Shown here: positions 52,367 through 60,919 of the stretch, piece after piece
Numbering within the stretch: position 1 is the stretch's first letter
Layout of the letters: each line of letters begins with the position of its first letter
Source of the DNA: Fibrobacter sp. UWB10
Lineage (GTDB): Bacteria > Fibrobacterota > Fibrobacteria > Fibrobacterales > Fibrobacteraceae
DNA: 64,000 nt
Reading direction: 5' to 3'
NCBI RefSeq assembly: GCF_900182935.1
Contig: NZ_FXUE01000001.1
Coordinates: 1,022,137 to 1,086,136 of the forward strand
Notes under the pieces: generated by a model
The model's input: the letters and a program-made list of their open reading frames with translations, nothing else
Database searches by the model: none
Told to the model about the DNA's origin: nothing
Made by a program: the position numbers and the translations under genes

Positions 52367-53302
52367 GTGATATTCGTTATCCTGTGGACAATCATTTTCG
52401 CCTTCTTGGCTATTTACCTTGGGAAAAGTCCCAGGGTACGTAGCTGGCTTAAATTGATTTTCAAGGCTCCCAGGGTCTGGCGTACCATTGTCGCGAGCGT
52501 AGCACTTGTTACAGCTATTGTTGTCACGTATCTCATGGTTCCAGAATCAAGCAAACCCAGTACTAACGAAAGAATGCTTTTCGAAGACTACGCCGCTACG
52601 GCGGTCATGAAGCTGGATTCCTTGCAGGCGCTCAAGGTCGATATCGATTGCAACTTGCAACACCCAGAACCGGAACTGGCTTACGTATTGCCACTGATTC
52701 TCGGTGCCTACAATGAGATTGTGGAAAAGCCCACACTCCCTATTGTGACGCGACTCGACGATACCTTGCACTTGGCGCTGAAAGGCTACAAGCAATTCAA
52801 GAACAGGGGCATTCGCTTGAACAGGCTTTTGCAGAAAAAGTTGGGCAAGCGTTACAAGACCAAAATCGAAAGCGAAGGTTCGACACACACACTTATCGTG
52901 ACATACAACGATGAACCTTGGGATATCGAACAGCTCACGGCACTCCCCGTTATGGAGGCCGCCCAAAGAAACCAGTTGGACCCGGCCCTTTTGATGTCGC
53001 TCATACGACATGTGTCAAACTTTAATTTTGACTACCGCGGCCGCAAAGATTCCAGGGGAATCCTTGCTCTCAAGGAAGGCGAAGGTCTGGAACAAATCTT
53101 TATTGGAGCGGAACGCCTTGGCAAAATGCTTCAGGTGGGCGTAAGCCATGAAAACGCGGTCGCCACATTCTACCCCAATCCCGAAATCAATTCAAAGCCC
53201 GAAAACTGGAGCAAGTCGCCGCTCACCAAGAGCTGGGTCGACCAAGTGCTTTCGGATGTGGAATTCTACCACGCAAACGGGCTCGCCCATTTCGTGCGCT
53301 AA
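52367..53302 (+). CDS. Membrane-anchored protein with degenerate lytic-transglycosylase-like domain
   Basis: 311 residues, GTG start. Two hydrophobic segments near 1-20 and 37-57, then a region without recognised family, and from about residue 200 a segment aligning with the SLT lysozyme fold: AAQRNQLDPALLMSLIRHVSNFNFDYRG. In active lytic transglycosylases the motif is R-Q-E-S-x-F; here the catalytic Glu is replaced by Val and its neighbour by His, so glycan cleavage is unlikely. It may bind peptidoglycan or regulate. It converges on an M23-like gene whose own catalytic site also looks altered. The SLT link is my inference from motif similarity. Confidence 0.65.
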   Translation: MIFVILWTIIFAFLAIYLGKSPRVRSWLKLIFKAPRVWRTIVASVALVTAIVVTYLMVPESSKPSTNERMLFEDYAATAVMKLDSLQALKVDIDCNLQHPEPELAYVLPLILGAYNEIVEKPTLPIVTRLDDTLHLALKGYKQFKNRGIRLNRLLQKKLGKRYKTKIESEGSTHTLIVTYNDEPWDIEQLTALPVMEAAQRNQLDPALLMSLIRHVSNFNFDYRGRKDSRGILALKEGEGLEQIFIGAERLGKMLQVGVSHENAVATFYPNPEINSKPENWSKSPLTKSWVDQVLSDVEFYHANGLAHFVR

Positions 53303-54133
53303 CTATCTTGTCAGATAAAAGCTTTCCGGATTGATGGAAACGCCGTCAATGCGGATCTCGTAATGCAGGCCGATACTCGACTGCGTGCCGCTTTCGCCAA
53401 TGAGCGCAATGGGCTTTCCGCGTTGAATCTGCTGCCCTTGCTTTACCAAGGCCTGGCCCAAGTGGGCGTAGAAAGTACGCACTTTATGCCCGTGGTCAAT
53501 CTTGACAGAAAGCCCAAAACCGCGATGCTTTCGGACTTCGGACACGATGCCCGCGCCAGTTGCATAAACGGTATCGCCTTCGACTGCCACATAGTCGATA
53601 CCCCTGTGCGGAAGTTCGCTATCGGTAAACGGGTCGTACACCATTTCAAAACGCTTTTTAACGGCATGGTTGTTGCGCATCGGGTGCAGCACCGGAATCT
53701 TTTCGGCTGTCGCAGAATCGCTTTCCAAAGCCGCGAGCAACTTCTTGAACGAGGCTTCCACTTCGTTCACGCTCTTGCGCTTTTCCAAAATCGAATCGTC
53801 CATTGCAGAAACGGTTTCAAGCACAAAACCAAGGCCGCCCACCATCAAGGCGCTATCGCGAAGCACACGGGTTTCTTCGGCTTTCAAAATAGATTCGTCA
53901 ACCGAGGCGCGGATTTCTTTAAGTTCCTTTCTGATGGCCGCATTTTGCTTATAGACGTTAGTGATATTGCCACTCGTTATGTTGTCTAGAATCTGCCCTG
54001 GCGAAAACAGGATAAACCCTAAAATAGCAGCCACCACACCCAACACGGCAACAATGGCACCAATCAACGAAAACTCGTAACTTCTACCCGACGTTGTCTT
54101 GGTCGGGAATACATGCACCTCAAGCTTCTTCAC
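53303..54133 (-). CDS. M23 family peptidase-like protein, membrane-anchored
   Basis: 276 residues. One membrane helix (about 22-48), a coiled-coil stretch (about 60-130) and a LytM/M23 domain (about 160-276): HRGIDYVAV has the HxxxD zinc ligands, FYAHLGQ the middle His, and GLHYEIRIDG the last zinc His. The usual HxH motif reads G-L-H here, so the first, catalytic His is missing. It may be a peptidoglycan hydrolase with reduced activity or an activator such as the EnvC/NlpD type. Its start overlaps the upstream coiled-coil gene by 14 bases. Confidence 0.88.
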   Translation of the reverse strand: MKKLEVHVFPTKTTSGRSYEFSLIGAIVAVLGVVAAILGFILFSPGQILDNITSGNITNVYKQNAAIRKELKEIRASVDESILKAEETRVLRDSALMVGGLGFVLETVSAMDDSILEKRKSVNEVEASFKKLLAALESDSATAEKIPVLHPMRNNHAVKKRFEMVYDPFTDSELPHRGIDYVAVEGDTVYATGAGIVSEVRKHRGFGLSVKIDHGHKVRTFYAHLGQALVKQGQQIQRGKPIALIGESGTQSSIGLHYEIRIDGVSINPESFYLTR

Positions 54134-54401
54134 TTTCAGACCCAGGGTTATCGATTCGCTTGCGTAAGGATTCTATGACGCGCTTTTCTTCTTCAATCGC
54201 GCCCAGGATTTCGACGACCGACGGATCGTCCTTGATTGCGGCCAGAAGGTCGTCACGAACGGCTCCATGGAGCTTTTGTCCGAGCGCCTGGAAGCGTTTT
54301 TTGAGCTTAGATTCCTCGGCTGCCAGTTCCACCCTCAAAAGGGCAGTGGACGCATAATTCAATGCCGTATTTTTAATCTTATTTAGCGTTTTTTCAGCCA
54401 T
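54120..54401 (-). CDS. Small coiled-coil protein of unknown function
   Basis: 93 residues, no signal or membrane helix, rich in Lys, Glu, Ala and Leu with heptads over about 15-85 (LLRVELAAEESKLKKRF, EILGAIEEEKRVIESL). It overlaps the M23-like gene by 14 bases and is in the same transcript, so it may act with it or in the cell envelope cytoplasmic side. I recognise no family. Confidence 0.75.
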   Translation of the reverse strand: MAEKTLNKIKNTALNYASTALLRVELAAEESKLKKRFQALGQKLHGAVRDDLLAAIKDDPSVVEILGAIEEEKRVIESLRKRIDNPGSESEEA

Positions 54402-54464
54402 GCTTAATTCCTTTTGTCCGTAAAAAAATTAGTTTTTTACGCGTATAAAAAATGGAGATTTCCT

Positions 54465-54617
54465 ATGAGCCGTAGCGATCGTAGACGCGCAAAGCAAAAT
54501 GCAAAGCAATTTACACCGAAAAAGGCCAATGCGCTGGACCCGAAGATCATTGTAGTCCTCGGCGCTATTGCCGTTATCTTCTTTGTTGGAACCATGCTTA
54601 TCCAAAGAGGCGCATAA
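54465..54617 (+). CDS. 50-residue membrane protein directly upstream of dnaN
   Basis: MSRSDRRRAKQNAKQF start, a strongly basic cytoplasmic N-terminus (about 1-25), then one membrane helix (IIVVLGAIAVIFFVGTMLI) and a short basic end. GGAG stands before ATG 54465. Its stop TAA is followed immediately by the dnaN ATG, so the two are translationally coupled. No family is recognised; the topology resembles small membrane tethers. Confidence 0.8.
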   Translation: MSRSDRRRAKQNAKQFTPKKANALDPKIIVVLGAIAVIFFVGTMLIQRGA

Positions 54618-55730
54618 ATGAAGTTCAATATCAAGAAATCCGTATTGCAGGAAGCGCTCCAGATTGCTATCAGCGCCATCCCCAATAAGTCCACCCTGCA
54701 AATCCTTAACGACTATTCGCTGCGTCTCGAAGGAAACACTCTCGAAATTTGCGCTACCGACTTGAACCTCGGTGTGAGGATTAAGCTAGAAGTCGAAGGC
54801 GAACGCGATGGCGAAGCCTTGATCAACGCCCGCAAGTTCTCCGACCTCGTTAAGGCCCTCGTGCCTAGCTGCGAAAACGTAAGCATCGACGTGCAGGATC
54901 ACTTGACCCGCATCAAGTGGAGCGAAAAGGGCCAGGCCTCCATTACGAGTTTCGACGCCAGCGACTTCCCGCCGTTCCCCGAAGTCGAAGGCAGCACCCT
55001 TACTCTTGCTGCAAGCGAACTTGCATTCCTGGTTGAAAAGACCGCATTTGCCGTTTCTACCGACAACACCCGCCAGAACCTGAACGGCGTGTTCATGGAA
55101 GCCAAGGACGGCAAGATCTCCATGGTCGCTACCGACGGTCACCGCATGGGCCGTGCAAGCATCGAACAGGAAGGCGCAAACCTTGAATCCGGCGTGATCG
55201 TTCTCCCGAAGGTTCTGCAGCTCGTGCTCCGCCTCGCCAAGAACGAAGACTCTGTCGAAATCTGCACCACCGAAACTCACGTGCTGTTCCGCATTGGCGC
55301 AACGCAGATTATCTCCAAGCTTATCGAAGGTCCGTACCCGAACTACCGCGCCGTGATTCCGCAGAATTTCGAACGCACCGTTCAGGCCAACGCTACCGAA
55401 CTGTTGGACAAGGTTCACTGTATCTTGCCGATGGCCAACCCGCGTACGCACCAGATCCGTTTCCAGATGGACGGCAACAACATGGAACTTTCTGCTACCG
55501 ACCCGGATGTCGGCGGCGAAACCCGCGAAGCCTTGGCTGTGACCCACAATGGTGAAGGCAGCTTCAGCATTGGCTTTGACGGCCGTTACTTCTACGAAAT
55601 CCTCGGCATGTGCAAGAGCGAAGAAGTGGTGCTCAAGATGAACACCCCGATTGGCGCCTGCATCATCGAACCGGTTGGTGACGACATGGGCTTCAGCTTC
55701 TTGCTGATGCCGCTCCGCCTCGCCGACTAA
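54618..55730 (+). CDS. dnaN: DNA polymerase III subunit beta (sliding clamp)
   Basis: 370 residues, three clamp domains. Starts MKFNIKKSVLQEALQIA, with NKSTLQILNDYSL, ISMVATDGHRMG and the conserved ending MPLRLAD. It tethers the replicative polymerase to DNA. Unlike the common layout it is not next to dnaA or recF here; it follows a 50-residue membrane protein gene without any gap, with GAGG inside that gene as ribosome site. Confidence 0.97.
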   Translation: MKFNIKKSVLQEALQIAISAIPNKSTLQILNDYSLRLEGNTLEICATDLNLGVRIKLEVEGERDGEALINARKFSDLVKALVPSCENVSIDVQDHLTRIKWSEKGQASITSFDASDFPPFPEVEGSTLTLAASELAFLVEKTAFAVSTDNTRQNLNGVFMEAKDGKISMVATDGHRMGRASIEQEGANLESGVIVLPKVLQLVLRLAKNEDSVEICTTETHVLFRIGATQIISKLIEGPYPNYRAVIPQNFERTVQANATELLDKVHCILPMANPRTHQIRFQMDGNNMELSATDPDVGGETREALAVTHNGEGSFSIGFDGRYFYEILGMCKSEEVVLKMNTPIGACIIEPVGDDMGFSFLLMPLRLAD

Positions 55731-55755
55731 GGATTGAACGGATTACAGACAAATT

Positions 55756-55787
55756 AAAAAGGGCTTCGCACTCGCGAGCCCTTTTTT
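55756..55787 (+). terminator. Terminator of dnaN
   Basis: AAAAAGGGCT (55756..55765) pairs with AGCCCTTTTT (55777..55786); a T tract is part of the 3' arm and continues. Confidence 0.85.
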
Positions 55788-55809
55788 CAAAGCCCCTATC
55801 ATCTTCCAC

Positions 55810-55840
55810 TTCCTACTGTCTACTTCCTACCGCCTACTAC
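55810..55840 (+). repeat. Heptanucleotide tandem repeat before ttcA
   Basis: Four consecutive 7-base units TTCCTAC, TGTCTAC, TTCCTAC, CGCCTAC (55810..55837) plus a partial TAC, ending three bases before the ttcA ATG. The last four bases CTAC are constant. Confidence 0.7.
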
Positions 55841-55843
55841 TAT

Positions 55844-56566
55844 ATGTCCAACGCCATCCGTAAACGCATCAGCAAAAAAATCACCAAAGCATTGCACGAC
55901 TTCAACCTGATTGAAGACGGTGACAAGGTGCTGATTGCGGTGAGCGGCGGCAAGGATTCCAGCGTTCTCCTGATGGAGCTTGCATCCCGCATGGGCAAGT
56001 TCCTGCCGAATTGCGAAATCGGGGCAATCCATATCCAAAGTGACTTTGCCGACAAGGCTCCGCGCGAATTCCTGCAGCGCATGGCCGAGCAGTATCCGCA
56101 GATTCCGTTTTTCTTTAAAGATGTCGCTGTAGAAGGCCGTCTCAAAGAAGGCCGCAAGCTCAACTGCTATTGGTGCAGTACTCAGCGCCGTACCGAACTC
56201 ATCAAGTTTGCCCGCGAAAACGGCTACAACAAAATTGCGCTCGGCCACCATATGGATGACATCGTAGAGACCCTTTTGATGAATATGCTGTACAAGGGCG
56301 AATTCAGCGGCATGCCGCCGATGGTTCCTTACGAAAAATACCCCTGCAGCATTATCCGCCCGCTGTGCTATTGCGAAGAATCCGAAATTATCGAATACGC
56401 TGAAGATGCCGACATTCGCAAGTTCACTTGCACTTGCGAATTTTCTAAAGCGTCGCACCGCAAATCCATTCGCGAAGAAATCAAGAATTTGACCAAGGGA
56501 AATTCCACCCTGAAGGCAAACCTCTTCGAAAGCATGCGAAATATCCGCATGGACTACTTGCTATAA
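55844..56566 (+). CDS. ttcA: tRNA 2-thiocytidine biosynthesis protein TtcA-like
   Basis: 240 residues. PP-loop VSGGKDSS (about 35), CxxC in LNCYWCSTQRR (about 107-110) and a later cysteine in FTCTCEFS, which in TtcA carry the iron-sulfur cluster; GHHMDDIVETLLMN is also typical. TtcA thiolates cytidine 32 of some tRNAs. It is somewhat shorter than E. coli TtcA, so a related TtcA-family role is possible. No ribosome site; heptamer repeats precede the ATG. Confidence 0.88.
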   Translation: MSNAIRKRISKKITKALHDFNLIEDGDKVLIAVSGGKDSSVLLMELASRMGKFLPNCEIGAIHIQSDFADKAPREFLQRMAEQYPQIPFFFKDVAVEGRLKEGRKLNCYWCSTQRRTELIKFARENGYNKIALGHHMDDIVETLLMNMLYKGEFSGMPPMVPYEKYPCSIIRPLCYCEESEIIEYAEDADIRKFTCTCEFSKASHRKSIREEIKNLTKGNSTLKANLFESMRNIRMDYLL

Positions 56567-56624
56567 GTAACTCGTGTATGACAAAGTAAATAAATTATTT
56601 TATTATTAAGGGAAAGGAGAACTT

Positions 56625-58070
56625 ATGCGTATTTCAACTAAGTTATACAAACGCATTTTTAATGCGAGCCTCATCACCATTCTTTCATGCCTTATGCTTA
56701 CTGCATGTTCTGGCGAAGACGGCAAAGACGGCATTGCCGGTGCTAAAGGCGAAAACGGCATCGACGGAAAAGATGGCAAGGATGCCAAAGAAGTCAACGT
56801 TGATTCGCTGGCTAAAGTCCTGCGCGAAGAAATCACAGGCACGCTTTGGGACAGCCTGTATGCCGAACCCTATGTCGATACGGTCTACAAGATTCTTTTC
56901 GACAATGCCTATGGCACATCTTGGATGGATTCAACACGTCAGGCACTTATCGATAGCCTTAATCAAGCCAACTACGATTCCCTTTACAAAAAGCTGTACG
57001 ATAGCGTCTATACCGATATCTATTCAAAAAATGCAATTCGCACGTTAGACGCCTTTGTATGGACCTCTAAAGAAAACATCTATGGCGCATTTGCAAACCA
57101 ATATCCCTTAATGTATAAGAACTTTGCCGCAAGCGATGGTACCGAATATCCGATGCCGCTTTCGGTCATGGTCCGCAATACATGCGAAAGAGGCAATGCT
57201 AATGTGCCCTGCCGATGGAAAAAGGTTTTGCTCAAATCATGGGTTGAAGGCTTTAGCGATACCGCTTCGGTTACAGGCATTGTAAACCCTGACACAAGCG
57301 TTGTACTCGCCCCCTCCTTCAAATTCAACAACAAGGCATTACTCGCTCTTACAGCACCGCAATCTGTGCAGTTCCAAATTCGCGTATATGCCCTCGAAAA
57401 CGATCAGGAAATTCTTTTCTACTCCTCTTCGAAAGCAACGAAAATATACCCGATGCAAATTAATGGAGGCGAACTCGTCGGCATTGCAAATCCTCATTTC
57501 TGGGAAGCCGTATGGGTAACACCGGGCATGGATTCAATCAGCACTATCTTGAACGAACTTAAGGGCGAATTACCCGACAGTACGGTAAAGATTTACCAGA
57601 AATACGCCGATGACGAATCTGTCCCCTACAGTTCTAGACGTGTCGCAAAGGCCATCTTCAATGTTTTGCACAAGCGCGGAATCCACTATGTGCAAAACAA
57701 CGGAGCCGGAACGACTGCCCAAAAAATAAACTACCCCATCGAAGTATTGCGCAGCCGTGATGGTCTCTGCATCGAAACAACCATGTTGTTCGCATCAATT
57801 CTCGAAGCCCTCGGTATGCAAGCCCTTATCATTGAAATCCCCGGACACGCCTTTGTAGGCTGGCGCGTCGAAAAGGACAGCAAGATTCTTGACTTCATGG
57901 AAACCACCATGCTCGGCAACCCGGACGCAACAGCAGATCAAGCAAACCTCAGCGCTCAATTGAAATATGCCGATGAAGTCGAAGACGGCCATTTTGATTC
58001 CGGAGAATCTAGAGTCATCGATATCAGTAAAGCCCGAGAATTCGGAGTTCTTCCAAACGATATCCCGTAA
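56625..58070 (+). CDS. Lipoprotein with short collagen-like stretch and transglutaminase-like domain
   Basis: 481 residues. Lipoprotein signal (ILSCLMLTAC), then about eight Gly-X-Y triplets (GEDGKDGIAGAKGENG ...), an Asp/Tyr-rich helical segment with repeats of the type YDSLYKKLYD (about 80-135), an unrecognised beta region, and a transglutaminase-like domain near 340-450: Cys in RDGLCIETTMLF, His in IPGHAFVGW, Asp in ILDFMETT. This triad serves proteases, amidases and cross-linking enzymes; the substrate is unknown. AAAGGAG precedes the ATG. It is monocistronic with a terminator behind it. Confidence 0.85.
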   Translation: MRISTKLYKRIFNASLITILSCLMLTACSGEDGKDGIAGAKGENGIDGKDGKDAKEVNVDSLAKVLREEITGTLWDSLYAEPYVDTVYKILFDNAYGTSWMDSTRQALIDSLNQANYDSLYKKLYDSVYTDIYSKNAIRTLDAFVWTSKENIYGAFANQYPLMYKNFAASDGTEYPMPLSVMVRNTCERGNANVPCRWKKVLLKSWVEGFSDTASVTGIVNPDTSVVLAPSFKFNNKALLALTAPQSVQFQIRVYALENDQEILFYSSSKATKIYPMQINGGELVGIANPHFWEAVWVTPGMDSISTILNELKGELPDSTVKIYQKYADDESVPYSSRRVAKAIFNVLHKRGIHYVQNNGAGTTAQKINYPIEVLRSRDGLCIETTMLFASILEALGMQALIIEIPGHAFVGWRVEKDSKILDFMETTMLGNPDATADQANLSAQLKYADEVEDGHFDSGESRVIDISKAREFGVLPNDIP

Positions 58071-58087
58071 AAATTTCTGCAAAAATG

Positions 58088-58113
58088 AAGGCTCCTTTAA
58101 GGAGCCTTTTTTT
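58088..58113. terminator. Terminator between convergent transglutaminase lipoprotein and sbcC
   Basis: AAGGCTCC (58088..58095) pairs with GGAGCCTT (58101..58108), followed on the plus strand by seven T. On the minus strand the T-run is shorter; it overlaps the sbcC stop and may work both ways. Confidence 0.88.
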
Positions 58114-60919
58114 ATATCTCGATTGATACGCGACTGATTTTGTTTTCGTCTTTCTTGACGCGGACAATTTTATCAATCTTGTGTTCGAGCTCGTTCACGT
58201 GACTGATAATGCCTACCAGGCGGTTTTCGCCGGCAAGGCTTTGTAGCGTATTGATAGCGAGCTTCAAGCTTTCATCATCAAGCGAGCCAAAGCCTTCGTC
58301 CACGAACATGGTATCAAGTTGAATTCCGCCGGCAGAACTCTGCACTTCGTCGGCAAGGCCGAGCGCAAGCGATAGCGATGCCAAAAAGCTTTCGCCACCG
58401 CTGAGCGTTTTGACTTCACGCTGTTTGCCGCTGGAATGGTCGAGCACATTCAAGTCGAGGCCACTCTGGCTTCTATTATTGGCCGCCTCGATACGGCGAA
58501 CCAGTTCGTACTGGCCGTTCGAAAGAATGCGGAAGCGAATGTTTGCGCGACTCACGATGCGGTCAAAGTAAGACGCTTGCACGTAGGTTTCAAGCATCAC
58601 TTTGCCCTGGCCCGAAAGCCCACCGTTTGCAGTATCGGACAGATTCTTGATCCAAGCGCGTTTGCGGAGCTGCTCGCCGAGCGCACCCACCGTCTTGCCG
58701 ATTTGTTCAAGATTGCGCGTGTTTTGGGCAAGACGGGCAGAAACTTCGTTCTGCGAATGCGCAAGCGCATTGTGCGCCTCGGCGGCTTGATTACGGCTCG
58801 CCTGCAATGCAGCAAGGTCATATTCCGGAGCGCCTTCCAACTGAGATGCAAGCGTTGCCTTGCCTGCATTCAATTCATTCACACGCTTTTCGCATTCGTT
58901 AAATTCCTTTGTCGCCTTTTCCAATTCACGCTTGGAGTTATCGAGCGCGGCCTGCGTTTCACGAATTTGCTTTTCGGCGACCGCCTTGCTTTCAAAGGCA
59001 AGCTTTTTCGAAAGCTCTTCTGCCGATGCCGTGCAAGATTGCACTTCGGCCTTCAAGCCCGAAATCTGTTTTTCAAGTTCAGTCGATGAAGTTTGCAACT
59101 TCTCTAGTTCTGTACGCTTTTCTGGAATATTCTTTTCCAAGAAAACCTTTCGCTTTTCGCGATCTTCTTCCTTGGAAATCGCCAAAGTAAGCGCAGCCAT
59201 CTTGTCGCGATTTTCGGCATATTCCGTATTGCCACGTTCGCGAGCCTCTTCTAGAGTACACTCGCCAAAAAGTTCCTGCACCAGCGACTGCACCGCCAAT
59301 TGCTTTTCTTCGAACTTACCCTTTGCCTGCGAAGCTGCCGCACTCTTCTCGTTACGCTCCGTTTCTGCCGTCGAAACCGCCTTCTTGAGCCGTTCCAATT
59401 CAGCCTGACTCGGAGCCTCTACCGACTTGCAAGCCTTATGCGGATGGCTTGTAGAGCCACATACCGGGCAAGGTTCGTTTTCCACCAAAGTTTCAGCAAT
59501 GATTCCCGCCTGTTCATTCAAGAAGGCGCGATTCTTCGCTTCGTAATCGTCACTGATTTTCTGATAATCGCTATCGGCCGCAAGATACGCTTTTTTCGCC
59601 TTTTCAAAGTCTTCGCTCAGCGTAGATAATTCCTTGACATTCCGACCCACCTTCTGCAAGTCATTTTGCCTTTTCGAAAGATTATCATTTTGCGCAATCA
59701 GTTCCTGCTTCTTGCCTCCAGCATCGCCCAAGGTCGACAATTCATCTTCAAGGCTTGTAATTGTCGCCTTAAAGTTATCTATGGTATCACGATTCTCTTT
59801 CAGCTTTGTTTCAAGGCCCTTAATCTCACCATCTTTCAGCTTCGCCTGTGTACGGTACGATTCCAGTTTGTCGTATTCAGAAAGCGAATTCCTGAGCGTT
59901 GTAATACTTTCTTGCAGGCTATCGCGTTTCGGCTGTTTACCTTCGGCGGCAAGCTTCGCTTCTTTCAGCGGAGCAAGCGTCGGCAGAATTTTTTCAAGCT
60001 CTTCGCTAGCCTTCTTGAGTGCAGCGCGAGTCTTTTCGAAACCTTGCGCGCGACCCAGTTCCTTGTCCATGTCGGCAAGGCGCTTTCCACTTTCATCAAG
60101 ATTGAGCTGCAACTTTTTGAGCGATTCGCCGTCTTCAGTAATAACAGCCTGCACCAAATCGCAAACGCCCTGCCAATCTGCAATCTGCCTTTGAGCCGCC
60201 AAATTTTTTTGCTGCTCCAAATCTTCTAACTTGGTAGATTCTTCGCCACACTGGATTTGTGCAACCATCGTGCATGCAGTAGATTCGCTATCACTGCAAA
60301 GCTTATCCATTTCAGAGGCACGCTTCTTGAGAGCATCTTGCAAGGCGTTGAACTTGTCCGTCTTGAAAATCTTGCGGAAAATCTTCTTGCGTTCATCGGT
60401 CGACGAAAGCAACACCTTCATGAAATCGCCCTGAGCAATCATTGCGATTTTGGTAAACTGGTCGCGGTCAATTCCGATGATTTCTTGCACCGCGGCGGCA
60501 ACATCCTTTTCCTTGCTTACCGAACGGCTCGTTGGCCCTTGCTTGCCGCTAGATTCAGGATAATAGAACGTGACAGAGGCAGCTTCTTTCGTAAAGCCTT
60601 CTCCACGGGCTTTCGGGCGCATGTATTCAGGATTACGGCAAATGCGGTAAACCTTCCCCGCATACATGAATGTCAAATCGACTTCCGTCTTCGTTTCAGG
60701 CTTTGCATTCAAGCAACGGAACAGCTTCGCGTCATCGCGGCTGTCGCCACTCGCACGCCCGAACAGGGCATACGTAATTGCATCGAAAATCGTCGTCTTT
60801 CCGGCACCGGTATCGCCCGAAATCAGGTAAAGCCCGCTCACGCCGAGCTTGTCTAAATCAATGACAGTTCTGTCTGCATAAGGGCCAAAGGCCGAAATCA
60901 CAAGTTTAATCGGTCTCAT
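58112..60919 (-). CDS. sbcC: Nuclease SbcCD subunit C (Rad50-like ATPase)
   Basis: 935 residues from ATG 60919 (GGGAGG upstream). N-terminal Walker A GDTGAGKTT, two long coiled coils, zinc hook CPVCGSTSHPH near residue 490, and C-terminal signature LSGGESFLASLSLALGLAD with Walker B FVDEGFGSLD. With SbcD it cleaves hairpins and DNA ends. Its ATG overlaps the sbcD TGA (ATGA), so the subunits are made together. Confidence 0.96.
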   Translation of the reverse strand: MRPIKLVISAFGPYADRTVIDLDKLGVSGLYLISGDTGAGKTTIFDAITYALFGRASGDSRDDAKLFRCLNAKPETKTEVDLTFMYAGKVYRICRNPEYMRPKARGEGFTKEAASVTFYYPESSGKQGPTSRSVSKEKDVAAAVQEIIGIDRDQFTKIAMIAQGDFMKVLLSSTDERKKIFRKIFKTDKFNALQDALKKRASEMDKLCSDSESTACTMVAQIQCGEESTKLEDLEQQKNLAAQRQIADWQGVCDLVQAVITEDGESLKKLQLNLDESGKRLADMDKELGRAQGFEKTRAALKKASEELEKILPTLAPLKEAKLAAEGKQPKRDSLQESITTLRNSLSEYDKLESYRTQAKLKDGEIKGLETKLKENRDTIDNFKATITSLEDELSTLGDAGGKKQELIAQNDNLSKRQNDLQKVGRNVKELSTLSEDFEKAKKAYLAADSDYQKISDDYEAKNRAFLNEQAGIIAETLVENEPCPVCGSTSHPHKACKSVEAPSQAELERLKKAVSTAETERNEKSAAASQAKGKFEEKQLAVQSLVQELFGECTLEEARERGNTEYAENRDKMAALTLAISKEEDREKRKVFLEKNIPEKRTELEKLQTSSTELEKQISGLKAEVQSCTASAEELSKKLAFESKAVAEKQIRETQAALDNSKRELEKATKEFNECEKRVNELNAGKATLASQLEGAPEYDLAALQASRNQAAEAHNALAHSQNEVSARLAQNTRNLEQIGKTVGALGEQLRKRAWIKNLSDTANGGLSGQGKVMLETYVQASYFDRIVSRANIRFRILSNGQYELVRRIEAANNRSQSGLDLNVLDHSSGKQREVKTLSGGESFLASLSLALGLADEVQSSAGGIQLDTMFVDEGFGSLDDESLKLAINTLQSLAGENRLVGIISHVNELEHKIDKIVRVKKDENKISRVSIEI

